64,000 nt of DNA from Terribium retamae. GTDB taxonomy: Bacteria; Pseudomonadota; Alphaproteobacteria; Rhizobiales; Rhizobiaceae. The position numbers were made by a program, and so were the translations under genes. Positions 45,764 through 54,870 of this stretch are shown piece after piece; position 1 is the stretch's first letter; each line of letters begins with the position of its first letter. The DNA is taken from positions 33,808 to 97,807 of the forward strand of contig NZ_JAKREW010000020.1 of assembly GCF_022347545.1 (NCBI RefSeq), read 5' to 3'. The notes under the pieces were generated by a model. That model searched no databases. It was not told the DNA's origin and saw only the letters and a list, made by a program, of their open reading frames with translations.

Positions 45764-45845
45764 TTTGTTTTTCCACCTCCTCCCATAGCGTCCTAAAGAG
45801 CAATACAAATCAATGATTTAGCTGGTTTCGGCGGCTCATGGCGCA

Positions 45846-45875
45846 CCGCCATATACCGCCATATACCGCCATATA
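45846..45875. repeat. Three tandem 10-bp repeats downstream of tRNA-Phe
   Basis: CCGCCATATA is repeated three times without interruption, then breaks off. It lies 83 bp after tRNA-Phe in a 200-bp stretch (45764-45963) without genes. It may be a microsatellite-like expansion or part of a former attachment region. Confidence 0.55.
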
Positions 45876-45963
45876 CCATTGCAACGCATCAGTTTGTGGG
45901 TGACGATCCGGGTATTACCCATGAGTACTAGCTTGGAGTCACTTGGCCCATAAGGGGAAGAGC

Positions 45964-46117
45964 CTACACTCCCGCGCTCATTCCTCGCGAACCAGTGAAC
46001 TTATCATGTCTTGGCCGTTTTCGCGTTAATCCGTGCCTGGGGAAGTAGTCGTAGAAGCTCACACGGCTGATGCCCAACCGACGCGCGATCCCTACCACCG
46101 AGATGTAGCCATGCCGA
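45964..46117 (-). pseudogene. Remnant of a recombinase-like HTH domain
   Basis: The minus frame ending at 45964 encodes about 50 residues resembling the C-terminal HTH of a serine recombinase: GYISVVGIARRLGISRVSFY. Nothing of a catalytic domain is present upstream, where the frame enters the D-aminopeptidase gene in another phase. It is best read as a leftover of an element once inserted behind tRNA-Phe. Confidence 0.4.
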
Positions 46118-46924
46118 TCAGCTACCGATAACGACGAAACGGATAGCGCGCTGTATGTCGAAGAAGTCCTTCGCCGTGAAGCGTAGCGTGCGTGCCGCCG
46201 GATGCTCCATCCCCGGATACCAGCTGCCACGATAGGCCTCGATCGGCGTGGTGAATTCGATGACCAACTCATAGCTGTCGGCGAGCTTGGGCAGGCATGC
46301 TTTCAGGTCGCGCGACAGCGCTGCCTCCACGCCATCTCGGATCGCGACCACGGCTGCCTGCGGCGACAACGACGACGTTGCGGGGCCAAAACCTTCGCTG
46401 GTGGCCACCGTGCCAATGCCCGGCACCAACATCTTTGCCTCGGCGCACATGCCGGCATCACCGGCCAGAAAGGCGGACGGCACCCCGTAGCGCGCCGCGC
46501 ACAATGCGTTCAGCGTATATTCGGAAGCGACCTCGCCGTTGATCAGCAGCCGCGACACGGTGCCGGTCAGCGTGTGCGCGAGCGGGTTCGTGTCGGTGCC
46601 GGCCTTGTTGTGGTATCCGGTGTAGAGCGCCGCGGCGAAGCTCGAATCGATGCCGAACATCATCAGGTCCGGGTGGCCGCTCCAGGCCCGGATGATGCGC
46701 ACATAGCTTGGCAGTTTCGCCAGGTTCAGGTTGCGCGCGGAAGCGTGGGCGTCCTTGACGACGATTTCGGTCGCGCCTGCCGCCTTGGCACCTTCACAGG
46801 CCGCGACCAGCTCGTCGGTCATATATTCGCGGAACTCCGCATAGTCGCGATGATCCCTACGGGCCTCATCCCAATTGGTGATGCCCGCGGTGCCTTCAAT
46901 ATCGGCGCTGATGAATACCTTCAT
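46118..46924 (-). CDS. dppA: M55 family D-aminopeptidase (DppA-like)
   Basis: The product is 268 residues, as for DppA. MKVFISADIEGTAGITNWDE (metal-binding Asp and Glu), EIVVKDAHASARNLN, MMFGIDSSFAAALYTGYHNK and INGEVASEYTLNALCA are M55 signatures. Known: DppA is a zinc D-aminopeptidase that releases D-Ala from peptides. It is the last gene of the transporter operon, so it probably acts on the imported D-peptides in the cytoplasm. The C-terminus (IQRAIRFVVIGS) abuts a recombinase remnant, so the end may be slightly altered. Confidence 0.9.
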   Translation of the reverse strand: MKVFISADIEGTAGITNWDEARRDHRDYAEFREYMTDELVAACEGAKAAGATEIVVKDAHASARNLNLAKLPSYVRIIRAWSGHPDLMMFGIDSSFAAALYTGYHNKAGTDTNPLAHTLTGTVSRLLINGEVASEYTLNALCAARYGVPSAFLAGDAGMCAEAKMLVPGIGTVATSEGFGPATSSLSPQAAVVAIRDGVEAALSRDLKACLPKLADSYELVIEFTTPIEAYRGSWYPGMEHPAARTLRFTAKDFFDIQRAIRFVVIGS

Positions 46925-46942
46925 GATGATTGTTCCTTGGTT

Positions 46943-48061
46943 TCACAACAGCTCGGCCATCGACGACAGAAGCCGGTCGATCTGCTCGGGGGAATGCTCG
47001 GAAAACACCGCCAGCCGCATCGTCGGCACGTCGGGCGCGTCGGAATAGCCCGAAGCCTTGGTGACCTTGACCACGATGTCTTTGGCATCAAGTTGCAGAC
47101 GCAGCTGTTCGAAGTCGACGTCGCCGCGTACGCTGACGATCGGTACCGGCGTATCGGCCAGCACAAAACCCAGCTTGCGCAGGCCAGCCCGCACGTGGCT
47201 GACATTGCGGACAAGGTTGGCTCGCATTGCCGGCGTCTCTTTCAGCACGCGCAATGAAGCGATGGCGGCGGCAGCGGCAGCAGGCGGCACGGGTGACGCA
47301 CCACGCATGATCATGGCATTGGCGGCAATCTTGTCGGCAAGCGACTGGCTCCCCGGAATGATGCCGCCAAGCGCGCCGAAAGCCTTGCTTAAGGTGCCGG
47401 CGAGGTAGTTGCCGTCGGCTTCGAGCCCAAAATGCTGCAGCGCGCCGCGGCCGCTCGATCCCAGCACGCCGACCCCGTGCGAATCGTCGACGGCGAGGAT
47501 GGCGCCTTCATAAGGAACCATCGCCTGGCGGTAATCGGCCAACGGCGCGAGCGCGCCCGATGATGGGAAGACGCCGTCGGTCACCACGACGGGACGCTTG
47601 CCAGGTTTGACATAGCGGTCCAGTTCCTCAGCCAAGCTGCCGGCATCCAGATGGCGGAAGCTGTGCACGGGCCTGTCAAGCGTCGGTATGGCATCGCGGG
47701 CACTGTAGTGCGTGGCGGCGTCGATCAGGATCACGTCGAAATCGTCGCGCAGCCCCTGCAACATCGCCATCGGGCTGGAATAGCCGGAGATCAGGCTGAC
47801 GACATGCTCGGCGCCGAACCAGGCCTGCAACTCATCCTGGAGAGCGACGTACACCTGCATCTGCGCCAGCGTGCCAGGTCCCATGCCGAACTGCCGGGTG
47901 GCCGCGCAGGCTGCCTCAATGACCCGCGGATGGCCGTGCAGGCAGAAGTAGCTGGTGCCGCAGAAGTAATCGACGTCGCGGCCATTGATGCGCATGCGCG
48001 CACCGAGCGGCGACTGCATGACAACCGGCAGCGGCGCGGGCGGGGTTGCCTGATGGTTCAA
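46943..48061 (-). CDS. AONS-type PLP enzyme (alpha-oxoamine synthase family)
   Basis: The product is 372 residues. The fold-type-I pattern is clear: YFCGTSYFCLHGHPRVIEAA, ISGYSSPMAMLQGLR, VVTDGVFPSSGALAPLADY, AVDDSHGVGVLGSSGRGALQ and the PLP lysine in GTLSKAFGALGG. This is the layout of 8-amino-7-oxononanoate synthase and 2-amino-3-ketobutyrate CoA ligase. The position between two peptidases makes biotin synthesis unlikely; condensation or cleavage of an amino-acid product of the D-peptides is inferred. ATGA overlap with the S12 gene. Confidence 0.82.
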   Translation of the reverse strand: MNHQATPPAPLPVVMQSPLGARMRINGRDVDYFCGTSYFCLHGHPRVIEAACAATRQFGMGPGTLAQMQVYVALQDELQAWFGAEHVVSLISGYSSPMAMLQGLRDDFDVILIDAATHYSARDAIPTLDRPVHSFRHLDAGSLAEELDRYVKPGKRPVVVTDGVFPSSGALAPLADYRQAMVPYEGAILAVDDSHGVGVLGSSGRGALQHFGLEADGNYLAGTLSKAFGALGGIIPGSQSLADKIAANAMIMRGASPVPPAAAAAAIASLRVLKETPAMRANLVRNVSHVRAGLRKLGFVLADTPVPIVSVRGDVDFEQLRLQLDAKDIVVKVTKASGYSDAPDVPTMRLAVFSEHSPEQIDRLLSSMAELL

Positions 48062-49734
48062 GCTGCGGCCTCGGCCGCCGGCTTGCGGCGCTCCAGGAAC
48101 ATCGGCCCGACGCGGATGCCGCGCCGGCCGTGATCGTCCACGGCATCGAGTTCGAGGATTTCCTCTTCATAAAGCAGGCCGCGCATCCGGAAGCGTCCGG
48201 CGTCCACCGGCTCGCACGTATGGGTGCAGAAATACTCGATCAGGCACTTCAATTCACCGTGGCTGTAGGACAGGTAGGTAATGTTGAAGTCGGGGCCGTA
48301 TTCGCCGAGATGCGGAGCGATCTCTGGCGGCACCTTTTCGGTCGGCAGCTTGTCGATGCGTGACCATTTCACCCCCTTCCAGACGAGGCCGTCGGCTTCC
48401 GGGAACGAGACGTTCATATGGGCATAATCGGCGCCCCGCCCGTAGATGCGTCCGTCGATGACGAAATCCGAGCCGGAAACCGGCCTGATCTGCAAAGGCA
48501 CCCCCTCGCCCATCAGATAGAGCTTGCCGCCCTTGGCCTTGACCTCGACCAGCTCGCCCGTGGTTTCATGACGGTAATGGCCGGGCAGCGTATTGAACTG
48601 TTCTTCCTGGATGGGCGGCGGGCTTTGCAGCCGCTCAAGCGGCTTGCCCATGCGCCGCTCGGCAAGGACGATGCGCAGCCCGTCGCCACCCAGCCGCGAA
48701 GCGATCTGGTTGACGAAATCCAGCGTCGCAAACATCAGCACGCCGAGACCTGCCGCCGGTAGCAGGATCATCTGCGAGGCGTAGCCGTAGACCGCTCCGC
48801 CATGGCCGACCGAGGTCCAGCCATCCACGTCGCCGATACCGAAGCACAGGCCGTAACCGTTCAAGGTCTTGTCGTGGCCGGCCGGGCGCTTGCCGATCGG
48901 TGTCCACATTTCTCGCAGGGAAGCCGGCGAAACTATGGACTGGCCGTCGGGCGCGAAGCCGCCGCGCAGCAGGCAGCGGGCGTAGCTGGCCATGTCGCCG
49001 GTGGTCGAGAAGATGTTGCCGGCCGGCGATCCGCCAAGGCTGAACACGGGCGCCGGACTGTCGCCCTCGAGGGTCCACATGTCTGCCGGCGCCAGCCTCT
49101 CGCGCACGCCCGGCGCCATGCCAGCCGATGTCTGGCCCATGCCGAGGGGCCTCAGGATGTTTTCCGAGATGTAGTCGCTGTAGCTCTTCTTCGTCATCTT
49201 CTCGATGACCATGCCGACCACCGCGATGCCGGCATTGGAATAGTGCATCAGGCCGGCGCTCGGATCCTGTTTCAGTGTCGATGTCGCCAGTTCGGCGACC
49301 GTGTCGGCAAGCGGCGGCCGGGTGGCGTCGAGATAGTGGCCGCTCTTCGGTTCTCGGACGATGCCGGCAGTGTGGCTCATCAGCTTGCGCAGGCTGATAT
49401 GCGAGCCGTATGGCCCGCTTTCGCGTCCGGCGAAGGGGTTAAGCGGCTGGAAGCCCGGGATGTATTCGGAAACATCCACGTCGAGATCGACGATGCCCTT
49501 CTCGACCAGTTGCATGATCGCCATCGAGGTGAACGTCTTGGTGATCGAGCCGATGCGGAAACAGGTATCCTCGCGCATGTCGAAGCTGCGGTCGTGGCGC
49601 TGGATATGCCCCTCGCCCAACAGACCGTCGCGGTCGACCAGGGCGTAGGAAATGGAGGGGATTTCCTTGTCCTCCACTTCATGGCGGATCAGGTCCTCGA
49701 ATTGTCGGAGCGCGGCGGTGGAGAGCGAAGTCAC
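48058..49734 (-). CDS. S12 family serine hydrolase (beta-lactamase / D-aminopeptidase-like)
   Basis: I chose GTG 49734 (VTSLSTAALRQFEDLIRHEV), preceded by TGAGG, giving 558 residues; the longer frame upstream crosses into the permease gene. The catalytic SxxK is SITK in RIGSITKTFTSMA, the YxN is YSN in LMHYSNAGIAVVG, and GHGG stands for the third motif. A C-terminal beta-barrel-like domain of about 150 residues follows, as in D-aminopeptidases. There is no signal peptide, so it acts in the cytoplasm on imported peptides. Known relatives cleave D-amino-acid peptides; substrate not proven. Confidence 0.88.
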   Translation of the reverse strand: MTSLSTAALRQFEDLIRHEVEDKEIPSISYALVDRDGLLGEGHIQRHDRSFDMREDTCFRIGSITKTFTSMAIMQLVEKGIVDLDVDVSEYIPGFQPLNPFAGRESGPYGSHISLRKLMSHTAGIVREPKSGHYLDATRPPLADTVAELATSTLKQDPSAGLMHYSNAGIAVVGMVIEKMTKKSYSDYISENILRPLGMGQTSAGMAPGVRERLAPADMWTLEGDSPAPVFSLGGSPAGNIFSTTGDMASYARCLLRGGFAPDGQSIVSPASLREMWTPIGKRPAGHDKTLNGYGLCFGIGDVDGWTSVGHGGAVYGYASQMILLPAAGLGVLMFATLDFVNQIASRLGGDGLRIVLAERRMGKPLERLQSPPPIQEEQFNTLPGHYRHETTGELVEVKAKGGKLYLMGEGVPLQIRPVSGSDFVIDGRIYGRGADYAHMNVSFPEADGLVWKGVKWSRIDKLPTEKVPPEIAPHLGEYGPDFNITYLSYSHGELKCLIEYFCTHTCEPVDAGRFRMRGLLYEEEILELDAVDDHGRRGIRVGPMFLERRKPAAEAAA

Positions 49735-49754
49735 GGTCGTTACCTCAGGATTGA

Positions 49755-50630
49755 TCAGTGGGCTTGGTGGCGCGGGTCCAACATGTCTCGCAGCGCATCG
49801 CCGACAAGGTTCCATGACAGGACGAACAGAAAGATCGCGGCGCCGGGAAACGCCAGCGTGTACCAATACTGGAAGGGATTGCCGGACTGGCCGATGATCC
49901 AGTTGCGCGAATAGGCGATGAACTGGCCCCAGTCCGCATAGCCCTCCTCGGCACCGACGCCGAGGAAGCTAAGCGCCGAGGCGGTGAGGACCATCGAGCC
50001 GGTCGCCATGGTGGCCAGCACCAGCACCGGGAAGATGGCGTTAGGCAGGATGTGCAGCACGATCAGCCGCATGTCGCTGGCGCCGTATGCTCGAGCCGCG
50101 TGAACATAATCCATCTCCCGCAAGCGCAGGATTTCACTGCGAATTACGCGAGCGTAGGGCATCCAGCCGAAGGTGGTCAGCGCGATGAAAACGGGAATCA
50201 CCCCCTTCCCCATCAGGGCAACCAGCATCATAGCCGCAATGAAGAAAGGCACGGCCATGAACACGTCAACGACGCGCATCAGGAACTCGTCTAGCAACCC
50301 GCCGTAGAAGGCGGCGACAGCGCCGATGATCGTGCCGATCAGCAGCGAGATAGAGACGACACCGAGGCCGATCTTGAACGCTGTGCGGGTACCCCAGATC
50401 ACCCCGTAATAGATATCGTACTGCCCCTCGGTCGTGCCGAAGATCGCCTCCGCCGATGGCGGTTGCGGGGTGGCCAGGAAGCCGGCACGCGGCGTGTCGT
50501 AGGCCGACATCTGGAATTCCTGCGTCGGCGCCAGCACCGGCGCGAAGATCGCGATCAGCACGAAGGCCAGCAGCAGGAGGACGCCAAACAGCGAAACCGG
50601 GTTTTTCAGGAGGTAGCGAAGCGCCTTCAT
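49755..50630 (-). CDS. dppC: Dipeptide/oligopeptide ABC transporter permease (DppC-like)
   Basis: The product is 291 residues with six membrane segments, the first at about residues 12-32. The EAA loop that contacts the ATPase is seen in MDYVHAARAYGASDMRLIVL, then HILPNAIFPVLV. The N-terminal cytoplasmic start (KALRYLLKNPVSLFGVLLLL) is typical of DppC/OppC. It overlaps dppB by 4 bp and forms the inner-membrane pore with it. Confidence 0.93.
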   Translation of the reverse strand: MKALRYLLKNPVSLFGVLLLLAFVLIAIFAPVLAPTQEFQMSAYDTPRAGFLATPQPPSAEAIFGTTEGQYDIYYGVIWGTRTAFKIGLGVVSISLLIGTIIGAVAAFYGGLLDEFLMRVVDVFMAVPFFIAAMMLVALMGKGVIPVFIALTTFGWMPYARVIRSEILRLREMDYVHAARAYGASDMRLIVLHILPNAIFPVLVLATMATGSMVLTASALSFLGVGAEEGYADWGQFIAYSRNWIIGQSGNPFQYWYTLAFPGAAIFLFVLSWNLVGDALRDMLDPRHQAH

Positions 50631-51664
50631 TTCGTCTTCACCCTCGGATCGAGCAGCGGATAGATCAGGTCGACGATCAGATTCATCACCACCAGAACCA
50701 CGACGAAATACAGGCCAAACCCGAGGATGGCCGGGAAATCCAGATTGGCCGCAGCCTTGGCCGAAAACTGGCCGAGTCCCGCATAGTCGAAGATAGTTTC
50801 GGTGATGACGACGCCGCCCATCATGGTGGCGAGTTCCATGCCGGCGATGGTCGCCACCGGCAGCAGGGCATTGCGCCGCGCATGATGCAGTTCGACGACG
50901 CGGCGCAGCATGCCCTTGGCGCGCGCGGTGCGCACGTAGTCCTGGCGCAGGGTCTCAAGCATCGAGGTGCGCATGATGCGGGTCATGCTGGCGAGATTGA
51001 CGTAGATCAGCGAAATGGCCGGCGCGGCCAAATGGCGAAGGGAGTCGAAGAAAACCGGCAGATTGCCATTCAGCAGCGAGTCGACCGTGTTAGCGCCGGT
51101 GTAGCGGACGAATTGGTTCGAGGTGACGACGTCCTGCGCCCAGTGGCTCAGGCGTCCCGGCGGAAACCAGTCGAGCACGGAATAGAAGATCAGCAGCATC
51201 AACAGGCCGAAGACGTAGACGGGGAAGGACCAGCCTACGATGGTGAAGAAGCGGATCAGGTGGTCGGGCCATTTATTCAGGTAGATGCCGGCACGCGAGC
51301 CCAGATAGATCGACAGGAGCAGGCCCGGGACGAAGGCGAGGACGACCAGTTCCATGGTCGCGGGAAACAGCGAGGACAGCGCCGTCCCCACCGGCTGCCG
51401 TGCGGTCTCGGACCAGCCGAGATTGCCGCTCAGGACGTTGCCGATCCAGCGTCCGTACTGGATATAGAATGGATCGTTGAGCCCATACTGCTCGATCATG
51501 CGCCGGATGCTCTCCTGGCCGCCTTTCAGGTAGTCTGGCGAAGGGGCATAGGCCGCCAGTCGTTGCGTCGGCGTCAACGACATCTGCAGCGCAAATATCA
51601 TCAGCGACAGGGCAAACATGACGACCGGCAACATCAGCAGCCGTCGCAGGGCATAGTTCAGCAC
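50627..51664 (-). CDS. dppB: Dipeptide/oligopeptide ABC transporter permease (DppB-like)
   Basis: The product is 345 residues, beginning MLNYALRRLLMLPVVMFALS, the classical DppB first membrane helix. The long periplasmic loop contains the IEQYGLNDPFYIQYGRWIGN pattern, and the EAA loop is QDYVRTARAKGMLRRVVELH, then RNALLPVATI. It pairs with DppC. It lies 65 bp after the binding-protein gene in one operon. Confidence 0.93.
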   Translation of the reverse strand: MLNYALRRLLMLPVVMFALSLMIFALQMSLTPTQRLAAYAPSPDYLKGGQESIRRMIEQYGLNDPFYIQYGRWIGNVLSGNLGWSETARQPVGTALSSLFPATMELVVLAFVPGLLLSIYLGSRAGIYLNKWPDHLIRFFTIVGWSFPVYVFGLLMLLIFYSVLDWFPPGRLSHWAQDVVTSNQFVRYTGANTVDSLLNGNLPVFFDSLRHLAAPAISLIYVNLASMTRIMRTSMLETLRQDYVRTARAKGMLRRVVELHHARRNALLPVATIAGMELATMMGGVVITETIFDYAGLGQFSAKAAANLDFPAILGFGLYFVVVLVVMNLIVDLIYPLLDPRVKTK

Positions 51665-51728
51665 ATGAAAATATCCGGTTGAAAAGAATAGCCGGGCGAC
51701 AATGCCACCCGGCTGGAAGCGAGGCGGA

Positions 51729-53654
51729 TCAGTTCGCCTTCTTGATCGGATAGAAGTCCCATGCCCCGTAGAGGATCATGTTGTTGACGTAGCCATCGAT
51801 GTTGTCACGCGTGACGATGTAACCGAAATCCTCCCACAGGAACTGTGTGGTGGCGTATTCGTGCGACATCTCCTGCAGCTTGGCGTAGATCGGCTCGCGT
51901 ACGGCCGGATCGCTCGACGCCCACGCCTCGTCCAGCAGCGGCTTGAACTTCTCCGCCATCAGGTCACGATAGCCTTGTCCGACCATGCCGCCGACAAGAC
52001 CGGTCGGCGACAGGTAGTAGGAAGCGGCGCCCAGCGGACCGCCCGGATCGGAATAGTCTGGGCCCCAGCCCATATAGGTCAACGGCGAGGCAGGCTTTTC
52101 GCGGTTGTTCAGCTTGTCGGAGATTGAAGCCCATGGCAGCGACTGGATTTGCATCCTGAACTTGGGATTGATCCGCTGCAGCCCCTGCTGCAAGGCCGAA
52201 AGTGCTGCGGTGCCCTGCGGCGTACCTTCCTGGACGTAGGCCGTGAAGGTAAAACCGGTCTCCCAAAGTTTGCCGCCGAAGGCCTTCTTGAAATGCTCCG
52301 TGGCCTTGGCCGGATCGTATGTGTAGATCGGCGAATCCGGACGATAGCCCATGATGCCGCGCACGGTCGGTCCGCGCGATTGCACCGTCTTGTCCAGCAG
52401 CACCTGCTTCAGCAGTGCGTCGTAATTCTGCGCATAGTTGAAGCCTTTGCGCACGTCGATATCGGCAAAGAAATCCGGCGGGATGCCTTTGCCATCCAAC
52501 TGGCCGCTGCCGAGGGCCGGATTGTCGGTATCGTCGAGCGGCCAGGCGAAAAACAGCCCACGCCCGAAAACCTTCGGCAGCCCATCCGTGACCTTGACGC
52601 CCGGGGTCTTACTCAGTTCATCGAGAAATTCGACTGGCGCCCAGACATAGTCGGCGTCGCCCGACAACAGTTGCAGACGGCGTGTCGTCCATTCCGGGAC
52701 AGTGCGCATGACCACCCGCTCAAGCGAGGCGGGTCCCATGAAGTAGTTTTCGAAGCGCTTCATGGTGATACGGCGATCGGTACGATCCCACTCTTCCAGC
52801 ATGAACGGCCCGGTGCCATTCTCCTTGTCGAACAGCGGATCGGCAGCGAGTTCCGGCTTGTAGTGCTTGATCCAGTCGTCGCCGGATCCACTCCATCCGC
52901 CGACATCCGTGACCCATTCCTTGTCAACGATCGAGGTGCCGAACGGCAGGGCGATGACGCCCAGCGTCGCCGGGAAAGATTTGGGCAGCGTCAACGTGAC
53001 CTTGTCGCCGTCAACGGTGAACTGCGACGCCAGCTGGTCATAGACCTTGCGCAGAACTTCCGGGCTGGCGTCGGCGATCTTTTCGACCTTGCCCTCGGTT
53101 TCTACCCATTTGGCGATGTCGGTATATTTGCCGGCGGTGACGACTTCGGTGATGGCGTTGGACATCCAGGACTGGCCCTGCAGTATGGCGCGCATCAACG
53201 AATAGCGCACATCCTCGGCGGTGATTTCCCCATAGCCCGGCTCGATGGAGGCCTTCTGCTCCTCGGTCAGCTTATCGAGATATTCCCAGGTGATCTTGCC
53301 GTCGGCACCCTTGATGCCGACCTGGTGAGCGCGCACGCCCTTGCGGATCGGGAACGTGTAGCTGACGGAACCGTCGGCACCCTCCTTGATCAAGCCGTTT
53401 TCCAGCGACGGCACCTCAGTCGAAATCGCAGGGACGAATTCGGAAATTTCGGAGCCTTTGTAATTGAGCAGGCGGCTGTAGACGTTCAATACGCCATATG
53501 AGCTCGGCGTGTTGGCGATGTAGGCTGGGTCGAACGACAAAATGTCGTCCGTCCAGAGGAACACGAAGGTTCCAGGGTTCTTGGTTTCGGCGATGGCCGG
53601 CGGTACCGCGGCGCTGAGGCCGAGGCACAAGGCAAGGACTAGAAGTCGCTTCAT
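51729..53654 (-). CDS. ABC transporter periplasmic peptide-binding protein (family 5)
   Basis: The product is 641 residues with a signal peptide (MKRLLVLALCLGLSAAVPPA, cleavage after AIAE-like sequence near residue 22). LWTDDILSFDPAYIANTPSS, VYSRLLNYKGSEISEFVPAI and VRYSLMRAILQGQSWM match the SBP_bac_5 family. It captures the peptide substrate and delivers it to DppBC. It is the first gene of the leftward operon, 118 bp from the divergent LysR gene. Confidence 0.93.
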   Translation of the reverse strand: MKRLLVLALCLGLSAAVPPAIAETKNPGTFVFLWTDDILSFDPAYIANTPSSYGVLNVYSRLLNYKGSEISEFVPAISTEVPSLENGLIKEGADGSVSYTFPIRKGVRAHQVGIKGADGKITWEYLDKLTEEQKASIEPGYGEITAEDVRYSLMRAILQGQSWMSNAITEVVTAGKYTDIAKWVETEGKVEKIADASPEVLRKVYDQLASQFTVDGDKVTLTLPKSFPATLGVIALPFGTSIVDKEWVTDVGGWSGSGDDWIKHYKPELAADPLFDKENGTGPFMLEEWDRTDRRITMKRFENYFMGPASLERVVMRTVPEWTTRRLQLLSGDADYVWAPVEFLDELSKTPGVKVTDGLPKVFGRGLFFAWPLDDTDNPALGSGQLDGKGIPPDFFADIDVRKGFNYAQNYDALLKQVLLDKTVQSRGPTVRGIMGYRPDSPIYTYDPAKATEHFKKAFGGKLWETGFTFTAYVQEGTPQGTAALSALQQGLQRINPKFRMQIQSLPWASISDKLNNREKPASPLTYMGWGPDYSDPGGPLGAASYYLSPTGLVGGMVGQGYRDLMAEKFKPLLDEAWASSDPAVREPIYAKLQEMSHEYATTQFLWEDFGYIVTRDNIDGYVNNMILYGAWDFYPIKKAN

Positions 53655-53746
53655 CGTTGGTTCCCGGTTGGCGGAGGTTTCTTGCTTTTTGCCGGCAGGC
53701 TAGGAGCACACTTGCGCTGCTGTCCAATGTGTAGATAGGATCGGTT

Positions 53747-53761
53747 ATGCAAAATGCGCAT
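53747..53761. promoter_or_regulatory. LysR-type box between transporter operon and lysR gene
   Basis: ATGCAAAATGCGCAT is a T-N11-A palindrome centred in the 118-bp divergent intergenic region, 12 bp before the lysR GTG. Its near-copy is at 54752-54766 in front of the ATPase genes. A regulator bound here would serve both arms and its own gene. Confidence 0.6.
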
Positions 53762-53772
53762 GGGGCCGATTT

Positions 53773-54714
53773 GTGGAACTGGCGTGGCTCGAGGACTTTC
53801 TGGAAATCGTTGCGACACGGAACTTCTCGACCGCCGCTTCGGCGCGGAACATCTCCCAGCCGGCATTCAGCCGGCGGATAAAATCGCTCGAAACCTGGGT
53901 CGGCGCCAGCTTGGTCGACCGCAGCACATACCCCGTGCACTTGACCAGCGCGGGCAATATGTTCCTGCCGCGCTGCCAGGAGATGGTGCGGGAAATGTAC
54001 CGGCTGCGTACCGACTGCCGCAATGTCGCCGGTGCCAGTTCGCAGTTGATCACATTCGCCTCGCTGCACACCCTTGCGATCTACTTCTTCCCGACCTGGG
54101 TCCACTCGCCCGGCATGCCGAACGCGCCGATGCGCACCAGCATGCACACGGCCGACTTCCTGGAATGCATCGAGCATCTAACCTCGGGCCGGTGCGATTT
54201 CGTCATCACCTACGATCATCCGGATGGACCGCCGGTGCTGGAGGCCGGGCCGTTCGAATCGCTGCAAATAGGCCAGGACCGGCTGATCCTCGTCTCCGGC
54301 GTCGATTCCTCCGGCCAGCCTCTGTTCACGCTCGACCCGGCAGAAAGCGATGAAGTTCCCTACCTCGCCTATTCCTGGAATGACGGCTACCTCGGCAAAC
54401 TGATCTCGGTGATCCGGTCGCGTTCACGCCGGCCGCTCAATCTGAGCATCGTTTACCAATCCTCACTCGCTGAGGGGCTCAAGCACATGGCCGTCGCCGG
54501 CCATGGGGTCGCCTGGTTGCCGCAAATCTGTGTCCGCAAGTCCATCGCGCAGGGCGAGCTTGTCCAGATCGGTGGCCAGCAGCTGTCGCTCCAGATGGAA
54601 ATACGCATCTTTCGCCGCACCGGTTCGAGCAACCGCGATGTGGAAGCGCTGTGGAATTTTCTTGCCCAGACTTCCGAGCGACGGCTCGACGGATCGATCT
54701 CGATCGCGCGCTGA
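53773..54714 (+). CDS. LysR-family transcriptional regulator
   Basis: The product is 313 residues from GTG 53773. The N-terminal winged HTH reads WLEDFLEIVATRNFSTAASA, RNISQPAFSRRIKSLETWVG; the rest is the co-inducer domain (LEAGPFESLQIGQDRLILVS, HMAVAGHGVAWLPQICVRKS). It is divergent from the binding-protein operon and followed by the ATPase genes, so it most likely responds to the imported peptide or a D-amino acid and controls both arms. Confidence 0.93.
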   Translation: MELAWLEDFLEIVATRNFSTAASARNISQPAFSRRIKSLETWVGASLVDRSTYPVHLTSAGNMFLPRCQEMVREMYRLRTDCRNVAGASSQLITFASLHTLAIYFFPTWVHSPGMPNAPMRTSMHTADFLECIEHLTSGRCDFVITYDHPDGPPVLEAGPFESLQIGQDRLILVSGVDSSGQPLFTLDPAESDEVPYLAYSWNDGYLGKLISVIRSRSRRPLNLSIVYQSSLAEGLKHMAVAGHGVAWLPQICVRKSIAQGELVQIGGQQLSLQMEIRIFRRTGSSNRDVEALWNFLAQTSERRLDGSISIAR

Positions 54715-54751
54715 ACCCATCAGCATCTTGTATGCCAAAAGCGATACGCTG

Positions 54752-54766
54752 ATGCAAAACGCGCAT
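54752..54766. promoter_or_regulatory. Second LysR-type box, upstream of ATPase genes
   Basis: ATGCAAAACGCGCAT differs from the box at 53747-53761 at one position. A weaker relative, ATGCCAAAAGCGATA, lies just before it at 54732-54746, giving the two-site arrangement typical of LysR targets. The ATPase start is about 100-180 bp downstream. Confidence 0.6.
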
Positions 54767-54870
54767 AGTTAGCTCTCTGGGCATCCAGATGCCCGCATTT
54801 CCAACTCTTCGCCCAGAGAGATGGCAGCACCAGGCACGACCACAGCGGACGTCTCCGCCACAACCTGCTA

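Noticed and set aside
45846..45875. CRISPR array
   Set aside because: The repeats are directly adjacent without spacers and only 10 bp long; no cas genes are present.
49735..49866. Extended N-terminus of the S12 hydrolase
   Set aside because: It would overlap the permease gene by over 100 bp and gives an Arg/Cys-rich sequence; GTG 49734 has a good ribosome site.
52149..53501. Plus-strand frame of 450 codons inside the peptide-binding protein gene
   Set aside because: Antisense shadow; the binding protein has a signal peptide and family motifs on the other strand.
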